Below are positions 1-11,924 of a stretch of DNA of 64,000 nucleotides, piece by piece. The stretch is from Cannabis sativa (lineage: Eukaryota; Streptophyta; Magnoliopsida; Rosales; Cannabaceae): NCBI RefSeq assembly GCF_029168945.1, contig NC_083603.1, forward strand, positions 47,316,406 to 47,380,405, in the 5' to 3' direction. Below the pieces are notes generated by a model. It had not been told where the DNA came from, did not search any database, and saw only the letters and a program-made list of their open reading frames with translations. The position numbers and the translations under genes were made by a program. The stretch's first letter is position 1. Each line of letters starts with the position of its first letter.

Positions 1-1342
1 TGTTTGCATGAATTTTACATGCTAATGGTTTAATATGTTTATTACATTTACACACAAAATCAGTTAAGTCCAGATCATATGTTTATTCACAATTACAGTA
101 TCGTCAACACAGTGGAATGTGATTGTGATCATATGAATCAAAAGACTAAGTCCCTGTTTCATCAATGTTTTGGATTTACACTAATGTGATAATTAGCGAT
201 GATGTGTACTTACACTTGGAGTAAGTGTTATGTTCTTTCCAGGACATTAGTAAAGTATACTAGTTTCGAATGTATGGAGTATACATTGGACTGGACCGAT
301 ATTGCAACTTAGTTAAGATATTATAAACTTACCGTTATATCTTTCCGAGTCAATATCAGTAGTTGATCTTAAGATTAAAAGAATCTAAATCCTGATATGC
401 TTAGGCTAAACTCAGGAGTGTTATTCATGTTCTTTGATTTATTAGTTAAGCCTACTTTTGGGTCAGGCTGATACGTATATTTTGGGAACATGATAGCATG
501 ATTGAGTGAGAGTGCTGAACATAAATATGGAATCTATAGCTTCTACTGGTGTATAGAAGTCAAGTGATGATTCCCTTCGAGCTTAGCTAAATAGAAGAAA
601 ATGGATGAGCTCTTATTTAAGTGACTAATTCTTAGATCACTAAACATCATTTACAGATAGCTAAGTGTTTTAAGGGACAAAATACATTGAGGGGTGAGAA
701 CGGTAAAATTATTCCATCTCGATGTAAATAATCTATATAGAGGATCTTTGATCACAATAAAATTATAACAATGGTTAAATGAGATAGCATATCTATATCG
801 TGGAACATATAATATGCTCTATATAAGTCTGAGAGTGCAATTCTAAGTTCTAAGAGTGGATTTAACTGAAGAATTAATAAGTAGGAATTTATTTAGTAAA
901 TTCGGTTCACTTATTGGAAGCTCAGCATATAGATTCATGGTCTCCATTCTAGTTGAGACTATACTGCTTGTAAGACTCAATAATTGATTTGTGATTAATC
1001 AATTATAATTCTAAAGTTAGACTATGTCTGATTTGTGAATTTTCACTAAGCAGGGGCAAAATTGTAAAGAAAAAAAATCTAGATTTATTTATTTATTAAT
1101 AGACTTTATATGTCTAATTAATAAATAAATTAAATGACAATATTATTTAATAATCTATTTTAGTTATTAAATAATTAGTTTTGGCATTTAAATTGTTAGA
1201 ATTGGAAAATTGGCGTTTTTGAGAAAATAGAAATAAAATTTGTGAAAACTACAAAAACCAAGTGGGGCCCATTACACACCATAGCCGGCCACTTAAAGTG
1301 ATTTTTCAAATTTATATTTTCATTATTTTAATGCCAGATAAT
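1..1342 (+). repeat. Older copia-family LTR, left part (split by nested insertion)
   Basis: This stretch is the reverse complement of about 1826-3168 in the neighbouring younger LTR, and matches the + strand solo LTR at 50679-52567 from roughly its position 80 onward. It is therefore an LTR in + orientation whose first ~75 bases lie before the window. It continues at 11446-11924 after the 10.1-kb insertion. No coding sequence is visible. Confidence 0.85.
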
Positions 1343-3242
1343 TGTTGGGAATTATTTTACCAGGATCTTAGATCTACTCACAAGTATGTTGTTTAAACAT
1401 CCTAAATATGAACTTTCTAAAACGATAAAATAAACACATATAAAGTTAAGAAAACCTTACATTGATGCAGCGGAATTAATGTCTCCTTCCACTCAGATCT
1501 CTAACCCTTGATTCCTTTCTGTAGCAGAGTATAATCAAGATCTGAGCCTGAATCTCCTTCTTCTTCAAGCTTTGATCCTTCACAGTCTTCCAATCTATGA
1601 TTGAGTTACTGCTTGCTGTGTGTGGGCACTTACTCTTTCACTAGGGTCACGAAAAAGATGAAGGGAAAAGAGAGAGAGGTATTTCGGCCCAGGATAGAAA
1701 GTGGGGAAGGCTCAGTTTTCTGAAGAGAGAAATTTCTGTCAGAAAGCTAATGAAAACTTGTGATTTGACTGAGCCATCACTTTCTATTTATAGGCAACTA
1801 CTAGGTCTAGGTTTAGAATTATTTGGCATTAAAATAATGAAAATAATAATTTGAAAAATCATCATTAAGTGGCCGGCCATATGGTGTTATTGGGCCTTAC
1901 TTAATTTTGCAATTTTATCAAATTTTATCTCTATTTTCTCAAAAACGCCAATTTTCCAATTCTAACCTTTTAAATGCCAAAACTAATTATTTAATAACTA
2001 AAATAGATTATTAAATAATATTGTCATTTAATTTAATTATTAATTAGACATATAAAGTCCATTAATAAATAAATAAACCTAGAAAACTCTTTTCCTTACA
2101 ATTTCACCCCTGATTAGTGAAAATTCATAAAATCAGACATAGTCTAACTTTAGAATTATAATTGATCAATCACGAATCAATTAATGAGTCTTACAAGCAG
2201 AATGTTCTCAACTAGAATGGGGACCATGGATCTATATGCTGAGCTTCCAATAAGTGAACCAAATTTACCAAGTAAATTCCTACTTATTAATTCTTCGTTG
2301 AATCCACTCTTAGAACTTAGAATTGCACTCTCAGACTTATATAGAGCATATTGTATGTTTCACGATACCAATATACTATCTCATTTAACCATTGTTATAA
2401 TCTTATTGTGATTTAAAGATCCTCTATATAGATGATTTACATCGAGATGGGATTTCTTTACCGTTCTCACCCCTCAATGTATTTTGCCCCTTAAAACACT
2501 TAGCTACGTAAATGGTGTTTAAGTGATCTAATAATTAGTCGATTAAACAAGAGCTCATCCATTTACTTCTATTTGCTAAGCTCGAAGGGAATCATCACTT
2601 GACTTCTATACACCAGTAGAAGCTATAGATTCCATATTTATGTTCAGCACTCCCACTCAATCATACTATCATGTTCTCGAAATATACGTATCACCCTGAC
2701 CCGAAAGTAGGCTTAACTAATAAATCTAAGAACATGAATAGCACTCCTGAGTTGAGCCCAAGCATATCAGGATTTAGATTCTTTTAATCTTAAGATCAAC
2801 TACTGATATTGACTTGGAAAGATATGTATAACGGTAAGTTTGTAATATCTTAACTTAGTTGCAATATCGGTCCAGTCCAATGTATACTCCATACATTCGA
2901 AACTAGCATACTTTACTAATGTCCTGGAAAGAACATAACACATACTCCAAGTGTAAGTACACATCATCGCTGATTATCACATTAGTGTAAATCCAATAAC
3001 ACTGATGAAACAGGGACCAAAACTTTTGATTCATATGATCACAATCACATTCCACTGTGTTGACGATACTGTAATTGTGAATAAACATATGATCTGGATT
3101 TAATCGATTCGTGTGTATGAATGTAATAAACATATTAAACCATTAGCATGTAAAATTCATGCAAACATCAATCACTTCAAATTTCTTATATTGATAACTA
3201 ATCAGATTGTAAAGAGTTTTATTTAGGGCATAAAACCCAACA
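1343..3242 (-). repeat. 3' LTR of the gag-only element
   Basis: Begins TGTTGGGAATTATTTTACC and ends ATAAAACCCAACA on the + strand. It is nearly identical to 9545-11445 and preceded by TSD ATAAT. The ORFs inside it are repeated in the other LTR and look non-coding. Confidence 0.93.
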
Positions 3243-3254
3243 AACTCCCACTTG
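3243..3254 (-). other. Polypurine tract (PPT)
   Basis: Directly beside the 3' LTR the + strand reads AACTCCCACTTG, so the - strand has the purine run AAGTGGGAGTT ending at the LTR. This is the usual copia plus-strand primer position. Confidence 0.8.
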
Positions 3255-5062
3255 CACTAATATAAAACAAACTGTGCAAATAGGTCAATCTGATATCTTG
3301 ATCTTCAGATCAAGTGTAGTATATTTGAATCCACCCAAACTTCTGGAAACTAGTTCATAAATACTCTTATGAAACATCCTTTACTATATGCTTTACTCAT
3401 CAAGGGATACTGAAATCTTTACTGTTTTAAAAGTACATCTGAATAAACAGAAGACATATCTCTCATATTTAAAATATGTAATTGAGATAATACAGTGTAG
3501 ACTTTTCTTCAGTGATATAACTTTCTGGTATTTTCGAATAGACCAAGTTATAGTTCTTCTCTGGTAGAGCTTGAATTATTATACAATAATTCCTCCACCC
3601 CCAAAGTAAGCATCATCTCATATAAATCGAAACTAGATGGTGAGATACAAAGACAACTGATACACAGTTCCTTAATATCTGACATATAGATCACTTTCTT
3701 AAATCCTTCCTGAATATCTTCTAATGTTCCCTATTTGATTACATCTCAGATAGCTCCCACTCAATAGCAGATGTCTGGTTAAATGATACTTTTAACCTCT
3801 GATTGTTTAGAGAGTTACCTAGTTGTGACTTTTGTGTTAGTCTGAAACTTTAAGTTTAGACTAAGTCATCAACATAGCAGACTAGTATTTGAAGTGAAAA
3901 ATACATGCCAGAGATAAAGTAATCAAAATTAAGATACCATCAAATTTTATGAGGATTAAGAATTCTTGTTTTAAGTCATTCGAATGGACTGAACTAGAGT
4001 TCTTTATCTTATTCTCATAATTCTGATAAGCTATTCCTATCCATGTGAATGGTTAGATTTGCTTTTCAGTAGTGTTCTTAAGTACCTATCACAATTATCA
4101 ACCTAATGAAGATGGGTATAGAATTTTAAAATTCTCCCACTCAATTAAGGTAGTGTGAAACTTTAACAAAGAACTTTCAAAGGTATCAAACTTTTACTTA
4201 CAGCAGTAATAACGAAATGGAACATACAATCAAGATCAAGAATTTATATTGACAATAGCTGACTCATTATATTACTTCCATGTTTAAACAAGATATGTGT
4301 TTCATAGGGAATTGTGGAATAGACTCCACCCCTAAGAATATACATATAGGGTACTATGGATAACCTCCACCCCTAAGTATATAGAGATTATGATCCACCC
4401 CTAAAGGTTGTAAAGATCATGATTCTCTAAGTGTGATAGAGTTTATGTGGAGTTGAATACTATCCAGAGTTCATTAGATATAAAAGATCGTTGAACTGCA
4501 TAGTTTTCTTAACTTTTCTCCACCCCTATCAGATCATAAGATCCTTTTATTAAACAAATTCTTAATAATTGTATGAGAATTAACAATTATTGATAAACAT
4601 AGAAATAATTTCTAATGTTTATATAATATAACTCTATGAAGAGTTGTAAATATTATAGAATTTGCATCAATAATAAAAACACTTGCACATACAAACATAC
4701 AAATATAATGTGGTAATAATTGATGAAGATAAATTAAATGAAGCTCAATCTCATAAATTGCAATAGGGAATTTCGAAAATAAAACTTTATTAATATTAAA
4801 AAAATATTGCAACAATATGAGAGAAACAGGGATAAATATCCCTGACTAAAAATTTGAAATCCAAATTGTTTTTAAACTAAAACAATTAATTCAAAAAATA
4901 AATTGAAGAGCTTCATCTTCATCTGGACGATTTCACCCTTGGTCCAGCTTGCTGATCTAACTCAATTGAGTTCAAGTAGCTTGGCCTATAAGAAGAAGAA
5001 AACAAATAAACAAAGTTAGTCCAGAATCATAAATCCAATTGGATAATAATTCACTAAAACTC
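3255..5062 (-). other. 3' non-coding interior of the gag-only element
   Basis: This 1.8-kb stretch between gag and the PPT has no open frame of note and no recognisable pol motifs. It holds several purine-rich blocks on the - strand resembling the PPT: TGAGTGGGAG near 3750 and 4135, and AGGGGTGGA at about 3595, 4325, 4370, 4393 and 4520. Just past gag, a pyrimidine-rich tract ending in AG (- strand, about 4995-4985) follows a GTATTT at about 5085, so a small spliced intron at the gag end is possible. Confidence 0.6.
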
Positions 5063-5923
5063 TTAAAGTTTATAAATGGAAATACCTTGTTTCTTTGCAA
5101 GAAGTTTAGGACACTGGGGTTTCCAATGACCTTTTTCATTGCAGTGGAAACACTTTCCTTTAAGTGTAGCATCACCAGAAGGAGCAGCCTTTTTCATGGC
5201 TTTGGCTCGCTTCTTGGTGTTCTTCCACTTCTTCTTCGATTTGGGCTTTGAAGCAGAGGCGACATTTGCTTCAGGTTTCATCGTCCCATTACCATTACCA
5301 GGATTGTGAGGTTTACTCCCTTTCTTCTTGGGTCCTCCAATCAAATTTTCATAAGTTTGAAGGTCATTGACTAATTCATGAAAGTCAATTTCCTTCTTAT
5401 TCATGACATAATTTGATGTGTATGGTAGAAATGCTGGAGTCAGGCTATTCAAGATAAGACTAACTTGAGTAGCACTGTCCATTTCAGCACCATGATCCTG
5501 GGCTTCTTGGAAATAACTGGACATGAGGAGAACATGATCACGCACGTTTTGATGAGGTTCCATCCGTGCATTAATGTACTTCTTAGTCGCGTCAAAGCGT
5601 GACTGAAGTGATGCCTTACCGAATAGCTCATTTAACTTCGTCATGACTTCAGCAGCCTTCGCAGTTTTAGAAAACCGAGTTTTGAGGGTGTCAACCATGC
5701 TAGAAAGCATAAAGTATAGAGCTTTGTCATTTGCCTTCTGCCAACGCTCATACTTTTCTTTCACATCTTTGGATGCATTGTCCCCAGGCACTTCAGGTGA
5801 CGGCTCAGTTAAAACAAACAAGGCACTTTCTCCTATGAGAGCAATATTAATGTTCTCATTCCATTTATTAAAGTTAGATCCATTCAGCTTGTTTTCAGTC
5901 AACAGTGATAACATGGGATTCAT
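5063..5923 (-). CDS. gag: Copia-type Gag protein with CCHC zinc knuckle
   Basis: A 286-residue intact frame. The N-terminal two-thirds resembles the UBN2/copia gag polypeptide: it opens with a short block around LNGSNFNKW, followed by a helical region with a conserved MxxxLNELFG-type segment. Residues ~195-255 are basic and Lys-rich, and a CCHC zinc knuckle (CFHCNEKGHWKPQC, C-x2-C-x4-H-x4-C) sits near 258-271. In this family Gag forms the virus-like particle and the knuckle binds element RNA. The frame stops soon after the knuckle, where an autonomous copia element would run on into protease. The ATG at 5921-5923 is the first in frame after a structured leader. It is intact, unlike the broken Ty3 genes elsewhere in the window, consistent with selection or recent insertion. 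Confidence 0.9.
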   Translation of the reverse strand: MNPMLSLLTENKLNGSNFNKWNENINIALIGESALFVLTEPSPEVPGDNASKDVKEKYERWQKANDKALYFMLSSMVDTLKTRFSKTAKAAEVMTKLNELFGKASLQSRFDATKKYINARMEPHQNVRDHVLLMSSYFQEAQDHGAEMDSATQVSLILNSLTPAFLPYTSNYVMNKKEIDFHELVNDLQTYENLIGGPKKKGSKPHNPGNGNGTMKPEANVASASKPKSKKKWKNTKKRAKAMKKAAPSGDATLKGKCFHCNEKGHWKPQCPKLLAKKQGISIYKL

Positions 5924-6100
5924 TTTGACAAAACAGGATACTACAAAATAATAGAAATCAACAAATAGAAATTAATAATGGTTTAACACACAAAATCAAT
6001 TCAGAAATTATAAGCACATAGCAAGTAGGAATGATATGAGAAAATACTTAAAAAATTCAATCCTAAATAATTTCCAAGGTTTTCAACAAACTGATATCAG

Positions 6101-6430
6101 TGTCCCGTTTAGGCGAGAGTCAAAGCTACCATCCATTGAATAGAGTTGTCAGCTCATCTAAAATGTTAAACATTCTAGCAACCTTTTATTCGATCAAGAT
6201 CAGAATCCAGCGTTGTCCCGTTTAGGCGAGAGTCAAGGCTATTCTATCTCATGAGCTTCTACCATTGTTTCGCAATTTGCAAGTAAAATATGGTCGCCAC
6301 CATTAGGGTGATCTATACCATATAAAACACTTACAAACCACTTATCATGCGAGATTAAACGGTGCGAAATTGCTAATGAACGTTCCTCCATTAGGGAGGA
6401 TTACTCACTAAAACAAACGCGGTGTAAAAC
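6101..6430 (-). other. Structured island upstream of gag with duplicated motif
   Basis: A motif containing TCCCGTTTAGGCGAGAG occurs twice (6101-6127 and 6214-6240), 113 bases apart. Downstream are two hairpins with the same loop core ATTAG: CACC/GGTG (6298-6310) and TCCTCC/GGAGGA (6384-6400). A 7-bp pairing (6272-6278 with 6367-6373) encloses the first hairpin. The island is GC-richer than the surrounding leader and lies 180-500 nt before the gag start on the transcribed strand. Confidence 0.6.
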
Positions 6431-7879
6431 CCACAATGGAGATCGAATATCTTAATAATAATAAAGCTCATTGTTTAAAATGTATTTTCTTTATTATTCT
6501 AATAAATAAATCTCAATAAATTCTATTTAAGAATTAAAATTCAAAAAAAATAAGAATTTAATATAATATTTATAAAATTATACTTGGATGGTGATTGAAA
6601 TAAAATTAATTATTTCCATCTTAGTAATAATCTTAAATATAAATATTAAGGAAATTAATTTAAGTTGAATTAAATAAATAATTAGCAACTTAAAAATTTC
6701 ATTTGAGAATATATTTATTGGGTTCGAAAATTTAAAGTATATAAATATACAATTTTCGAAAATAATAAAAAAATAAAAAAGAAATACTGCAAGCAAAAAT
6801 ATCACCTATCTAGATATTCTTTTGACTAGTTAATTCAATTTCTAATAATATATATATATATTTTAAATTCACTTATTTTAAATTAATCAATTAAATGAAA
6901 AAATCATTGACTTGAGTTGGTTCAAGAATTAATTAAAATAAATAATTAATTTACAACTCAATCTATTTTTCAAAATAAAAATTCAAAAAATATTGCATGA
7001 ATTAAATGCAAATTTCGAAATTGATTAATAAAATAAAAAATAAAAAATATATATATTTTGAAAATTATTTAAATTTAAGTTGAAAATTTGAATTTCAACC
7101 TAAAAATATAATAATTAAGTGTAGAGAAGGCTTAATTATTTAATTTCTATTTAATACTAGGAAAAATATACTTAATAAAATTGTACCAAAATTAATTATT
7201 TAAATAATTAATTTCACAAAGTATGATTTTCCTATTTAAATATTAGAAATAATAAGTAGTCTAGAAATTACTATCTAGAAAATATCTTATTTGACTAAGT
7301 ATCTTTTCAAAATTTGAAAAAATATCTAATTTAAGTTATATAGAAAAAATCTAAAACTTAAATAATTTCAAATCTAGATTTAATTAAATATCACAAATTA
7401 AGTTTTAACCACTTAATTTGAAGATATCTTTTGAAGTTAATATTTGAAAAGATATTAACCAAAAAATATCTAAGATATTCCATTTCAAGTTAATATTTGA
7501 AAAGATATTAACTTAAAAAATATCTTAAGAATCTTTAATAACTAATGCCTAAGATTCCTCAACTTGATTTAAAATTTAAATCAAATATTCAAATTTAAGT
7601 TAGTTAAGAAAAATCAGTTGATACAACTAATTTATAACTTAAATAGGAATATTTAATTAAATAAGCTCCAGAAAGAATCTTAGTTAGTTAAAATTCTATA
7701 TTTAATTAAATACAAGAAAAATACAAATAGTTTGTCTAGAATTAATATCTAAACTAAAAGTGTTTTTCTTAAAATTAACTTTAAAATATTAAAATGAAAA
7801 ATAAATTTTCATATATTTTAAAAGTTAATTATGTTGCTAATTCAATTTTATTAGGTCAAACTAATATAATTAACCTAGT

Positions 7880-8030
7880 ACAGTTATTCAAATCAGGCAA
7901 ATGGGCCTTCACAATTGGGGTAGTTCATGTGAGGGGGTGCTAGGTTCAGTATGTCGTACCCACTTCTATGGCACCCAACTCTCACACAAGGCCCAAAAGA
8001 GAGGAATTTAACCTTAAAATGAATAACTGT
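7880..8030 (-). other. Large stem-loop in retrotransposon leader
   Basis: Nested complementary arms are visible: ACAGTTATTC (7880-7889) with GAATAACTGT (8021-8030), GGGCCTT (7903-7909) with AAGGCCC (7988-7994), TGTGAG (7928-7933) with CTCACA (7981-7986), and GGGTGC (7935-7940) with GCACCC (7971-7976). All are perfect and in the correct nested order, giving a ~150-nt foldback in otherwise AT-rich DNA. A packaging or dimerisation signal is possible but unproven. Confidence 0.7.
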
Positions 8031-8814
8031 TATTAATTGAATAGGTCCAATAACTAAATGGACCTAAATAAAATCTATCATGGTGTGACATTTTATTTAG
8101 CAACAACCTATATGCATCTATATAATAAAATAAACATATAGGCTCACACAGGCACACTTTGGATGGATCTTATCATGTTGCTAGGTCATACACAGATGAA
8201 AGAAGATTGTAAAATTTACCTGTTACAAATTATTTACTTGACCAAGGGAGCCATCAGATCATTAGATCTGGCAAAAAGTAACCATGGCTATTTGCAATCA
8301 AGTAATAATAGGTTTTTAAAAACTTACACACAAGCTAAAAACACATACTCCTGCAACAAGGTTAGCTGGATAGTTGGATGTAGGATTTATTTAATTTTAA
8401 ATAAATAATTTCGAAAAATAAATAATTAAAAAAATATATTTTAATTAATTTCGAAAAAATAAAAAAAAATTAATTAATTTTCGAAAATAAAATAAAAAAT
8501 AAATTTAAATTTCGAAATTATTTAAAAATAAATATTTAAAATTAAACCTACATTTTGAAAAATTAGGTTTCAACCAACCTAAATATCATTTCAAAATTTG
8601 CTAACTACTTTTAAAAATTAAATGTTATTTTATAAATAAAAATTAAATAAAAAATAGAAAAGATAAATGAAATATCTTTTCAGATTTTTAAATTTAATTT
8701 AAATAAATATAATAACAAAATTTAAAAGTTAGCAAAATATCTTATATCTATTTAAAATTACATGATTATAAATATCTTATTTTAAATTTAAATAAGGTCA
8801 AAATATCTAAAAAG

Positions 8815-8966
8815 ATTTAATTAAAAAATCTTAAAAGATAAGATATTTTTAAAATATCTTAAAAGATAAGATATTTTTAAAATATCTTAAAAGATATTAT
8901 AAATATCTTAAAAGATAAGATATTTTTAAAATATCTTAAAAGATATTATAAATATCTTATAAAATC
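8815..8966. repeat. AT-rich palindromic tandem repeat
   Basis: The unit AAAAGATAAGATATTTTTAA, followed by AATATCTT, is repeated about four times, with an inserted AAAGATATTATAAATATCTT variant. Each unit is itself partly self-complementary (AAGATA/TATCTT). It is part of the element leader. No function is evident. Confidence 0.75.
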
Positions 8967-9529
8967 TGACCTTAAATTTAAAAAAATATAATCAAATTTA
9001 AAAATAAAATAGATTTTTAAGCAAAAAGATAAATACTAATTCTATTCAAATTTAAATTACACTAATATCTTGAATTAAATTAAAAAAAATATTAAATTAA
9101 TTCAAAATGATAATTAGAATTGAATTAGGAATAGTAATAGTATATATACAAAACCATACAAAAAATTGGAGGTTAATTACATGAAAAAGCATGAAAAATC
9201 GAAGAAAAACGAAAAAATTCGAAACTGTACGGACAGATCTGCGATCGCAGGAAATTATCAGCACAGCCCCGATTTTTCCAAATCTTCAAAAAATCATAAC
9301 TAATTCAAATAAAATCCAAATTAAAATCTGTAAAAGGCTAACTTGCTTAATTTTTTCCATACTATCCAATAAAAATAATTCCAGAAACGAAATCACAATT
9401 ATTTTTCACGAAAATTTCACAAACATTAATCAATCATCAAATAACACTCAATACAATATGATACCATCCAAAGAACATACAAACAATCGTTTTAAAGTCC
9501 AAATTACATGCAAGTAAATCAATTACCAT

Positions 9530-9543
9530 GGCTCTGAGGCCAG
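9530..9543 (-). other. Primer-binding site (PBS) for minus-strand synthesis
   Basis: On the - strand the sequence TGGCCTCAGAGCCA begins two bases after the 5' LTR. It differs from the common plant initiator-Met tRNA site (TGGTATCAGAGCCA) at two bases. Its position fixes the right-hand LTR as the 5' LTR. Confidence 0.7.
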
Positions 9544-9544
9544 T

Positions 9545-11445
9545 TGTTGGGAATTATTTTACCAGGATCTTAGATCTACTCACAAGTATGTTGTTTAAAC
9601 ATCCTAAATATGAACTTTCTAAAACGATAAAATAAACACATATAAAGTTAAGAAAACCTTACATTGATGCAGCAGAATTAATGTCTCCTTCCACTCAGAT
9701 CTCTAACCCTTGATTCCTTTACGTAGCGAGTATAATCAAGATCTGAGCCCGAATCTCCTTCTTCTTCAAGCTTTGATCCTTCACAGTCTTCCAATCTATG
9801 ATTGAGTTACTGCTTGCTGTGTGTGGGCACTTACTCTTTCACTAGGGTCACGAAAAAGATGAAGGGAAAAGAGAGAGAGGTATTTCGGCCAAGGATAGAA
9901 AGTGAGGAAGGCTCAGTTTTCTGAAGAGAGAAATTTCTATCAAAAAGCTAATGAAAACTTGTGATTTGACTGAGCCATCACTTTCTATTTATAGGCAACT
10001 ACTAGGTCTAGGTTTAGAATTATTTGGCATTAAAATAATGAAAATAATAATTTGAAAAATCATCATTAAGTGGCCGGCCATATGGTGTTATTGGGCCTTA
10101 CTTAATTTTGCAATTTTATCAAATTTTATCTCTATTTTCTCAAAAACGCCAATTTTCCAATTCTAACCTTTTAAATGCCAAAACTAATTATTTAATAACT
10201 AAAATAGATTATTAAATAATATTGTCATTTAATTTAATTATTAATTAGACATATAAAGTCCATTAATAAATAAATAAACCTAGAAAACTCTTTTCCTTAC
10301 AATTTCACCCCTGATTAGTGAAAATTCATAAAATCAGACATAGTCTAACTTTAGAATTATAATTGATCAATCACGAATCAATTAATGAGTCTTACAAGCA
10401 GAATGTTCTCAACTAGAATGGGGACCATGGATCTATATGCTGAGCTTCCAATAAGTGAACCAAATTTACCAAGTAAATTCCTACTTATTAATTCTTCGTT
10501 GAATTCACTCTTAGAACTTAGAATTGCACTCTCAGACTTATATAGAGCATATTGTATGTTTTACGATACCAATATACTATCTCATTTAACCATTGTTATA
10601 ATCTTATTGTGATTTAAAGATCCTCTATATAGATGATTTACATCGAGATGAGATTTCTTTACCGTTCTCACCCCTCAATGTATTTTGCCCCTTAAAACAC
10701 TTAGCTACCTGTAAATGGTGTTTAGTGATCTAATAATTAGTCAGTTAAACAAGAGCTCATCCATTTACTTCTATTTGCTAAGCTCGAAGGGAATCATCAC
10801 TTGACTTCTATACACCAGTAGAAGCTATAGATTCCATATTTATGTTCAGCACTCCCACTCAATCATATGATCATGTTCTCGAAATATACGTATCACCCTG
10901 ACCCGAAAGTAGGCTTAACTAATAAATCTAAGAACATGAATAACACTCCTGAGTTGAGCCCAAGCATATCAGGATTTAGATTCTTTTAATCTTAAGATCA
11001 ACTACTGATATTGACTTGGAAAGATATGTATAACGGTAAGTTTGTAATATCTTAACTTAGTTGCAATATCGGTCCAGTCCAATGTATACTCCATACATTC
11101 GAAACTAGCATACTTTACTAATGTCCTGGAAAGAACATAACACTTACTCCAAGTGTAAGTACACATCATCGCTGATTATCACATTAGTGTAAATCCAATA
11201 ACACTGATGAAACAGGGACCAAAACTTTTGATTCATATGATCACAATCACATTCCACTGTGTTGACGATACTGTAATTGTGAATAAACATATGATCTGGA
11301 TTTAACTGATTCTGTGTGTATGAATGTAATAAACATATTAAACCATTAGCATGTAAAATTCATGCAAACATCAATCACTTCAAATTTCTTATATTGATAA
11401 CTAATCAGATTGTAAAGAGTTTTATTTAGGACATAAAACCCAACA
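9545..11445 (-). repeat. 5' LTR of the gag-only element
   Basis: Direct repeat of 1343-3242 with scattered substitutions and a few one- or two-base indels. It ends ATAAAACCCAACA and is followed by TSD ATAAT (11446-11450). It should contain the element promoter, acting on the - strand. Confidence 0.93.
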
Positions 11446-11924
11446 ATAATTCCTAACTTAAACTTAGTAAATGCCTATAAATAGAAAGTGATGACTCAGT
11501 CAAAACACATGCCTTGAATAACCTATTCTGTCAGAAAAATTCTTTCTTCAGAAAACTGAACCTTCCCTTTTCTCTCTATAGCTGAAATCATCTCTCTCTC
11601 TTTTCCTCTTCATAAATTTCGAACCTTAGTGATAGAGTAAGTGCCCACACACAGCAAGTGGTAACTCAATCATAGATTGGAAGACTGTGAAGGATCACAC
11701 ACAAAGAGAAGGACATTGGGGCTCAAATCTTGATAATACTCTGCGACAGAAAGGATACAAGGGTTAGAGATCTGAGTGGAAGGAGACATTAATTCCGCTG
11801 TCATCAATGTAAGGTTTTCTTAACTTTATATGTGTTTATTTATCGGTTTAGAAAGTTCATGTTTAGGGTGTTAAACAACATACTTGTGAGTAGATCTAAG
11901 ATCCTGGTAAAATAAATTCCAACA
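11446..11924 (+). repeat. Older copia-family LTR, right part
   Basis: Continuation of the LTR interrupted at 1342. It matches the end of the + strand solo LTR at 52090-52567 and the reverse complement of the start of the young LTRs, ending TAAATTCCAACA at 11924. No tRNA-type primer site follows, so this was either a 3' LTR or a solo LTR. Confidence 0.85.

Larger units (their letters stand above)
5924..9530 (-). other. Long untranslated leader of the gag-only element
   Basis: About 3.6 kb separates the primer-binding site from the gag start. Most of it is very AT-rich and without plausible coding. Two islands stand out by composition and self-complementarity: 6100-6430 next to gag, and 7880-8030. 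Such a long leader could carry packaging or dimerisation signals, which is an inference from position and folding potential. Confidence 0.65.
1343..11445 (-). mobile_element. Complete gag-only Ty1/copia-type LTR retrotransposon (TR-GAG-like), - strand
   Basis: Two ~1.9-kb direct LTRs (1343-3242 and 9545-11445) start TGTTGGG and end CCCAACA. They are flanked by a perfect 5-bp target duplication, ATAAT (1338-1342 and 11446-11450). The primer-binding site and polypurine tract place the 5' LTR on the right, so transcription runs on the - strand. The only coding region is gag (5063-5923). I see no protease, integrase, RT or RNase H motifs in the remaining ~5.4 kb of interior, so the element must borrow enzymes in trans. 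The LTRs differ at only some 20-30 positions by eye, which indicates a fairly recent insertion. This layout fits the known plant class of terminal-repeat elements with only GAG (TR-GAG). Assignment to a named family would need a search. Confidence 0.88.

Noticed and set aside
2184..2411. Short frame repeated at 10385-10612
   Set aside because: It lies in both LTR copies and is conserved only because the LTRs are near-identical. No domain or codon bias.
9191..9517. 108-codon + strand frame next to the 5' LTR
   Set aside because: Asn/Ile/Lys-rich with no domain, antisense to the element leader. Chance frame in AT-rich DNA.
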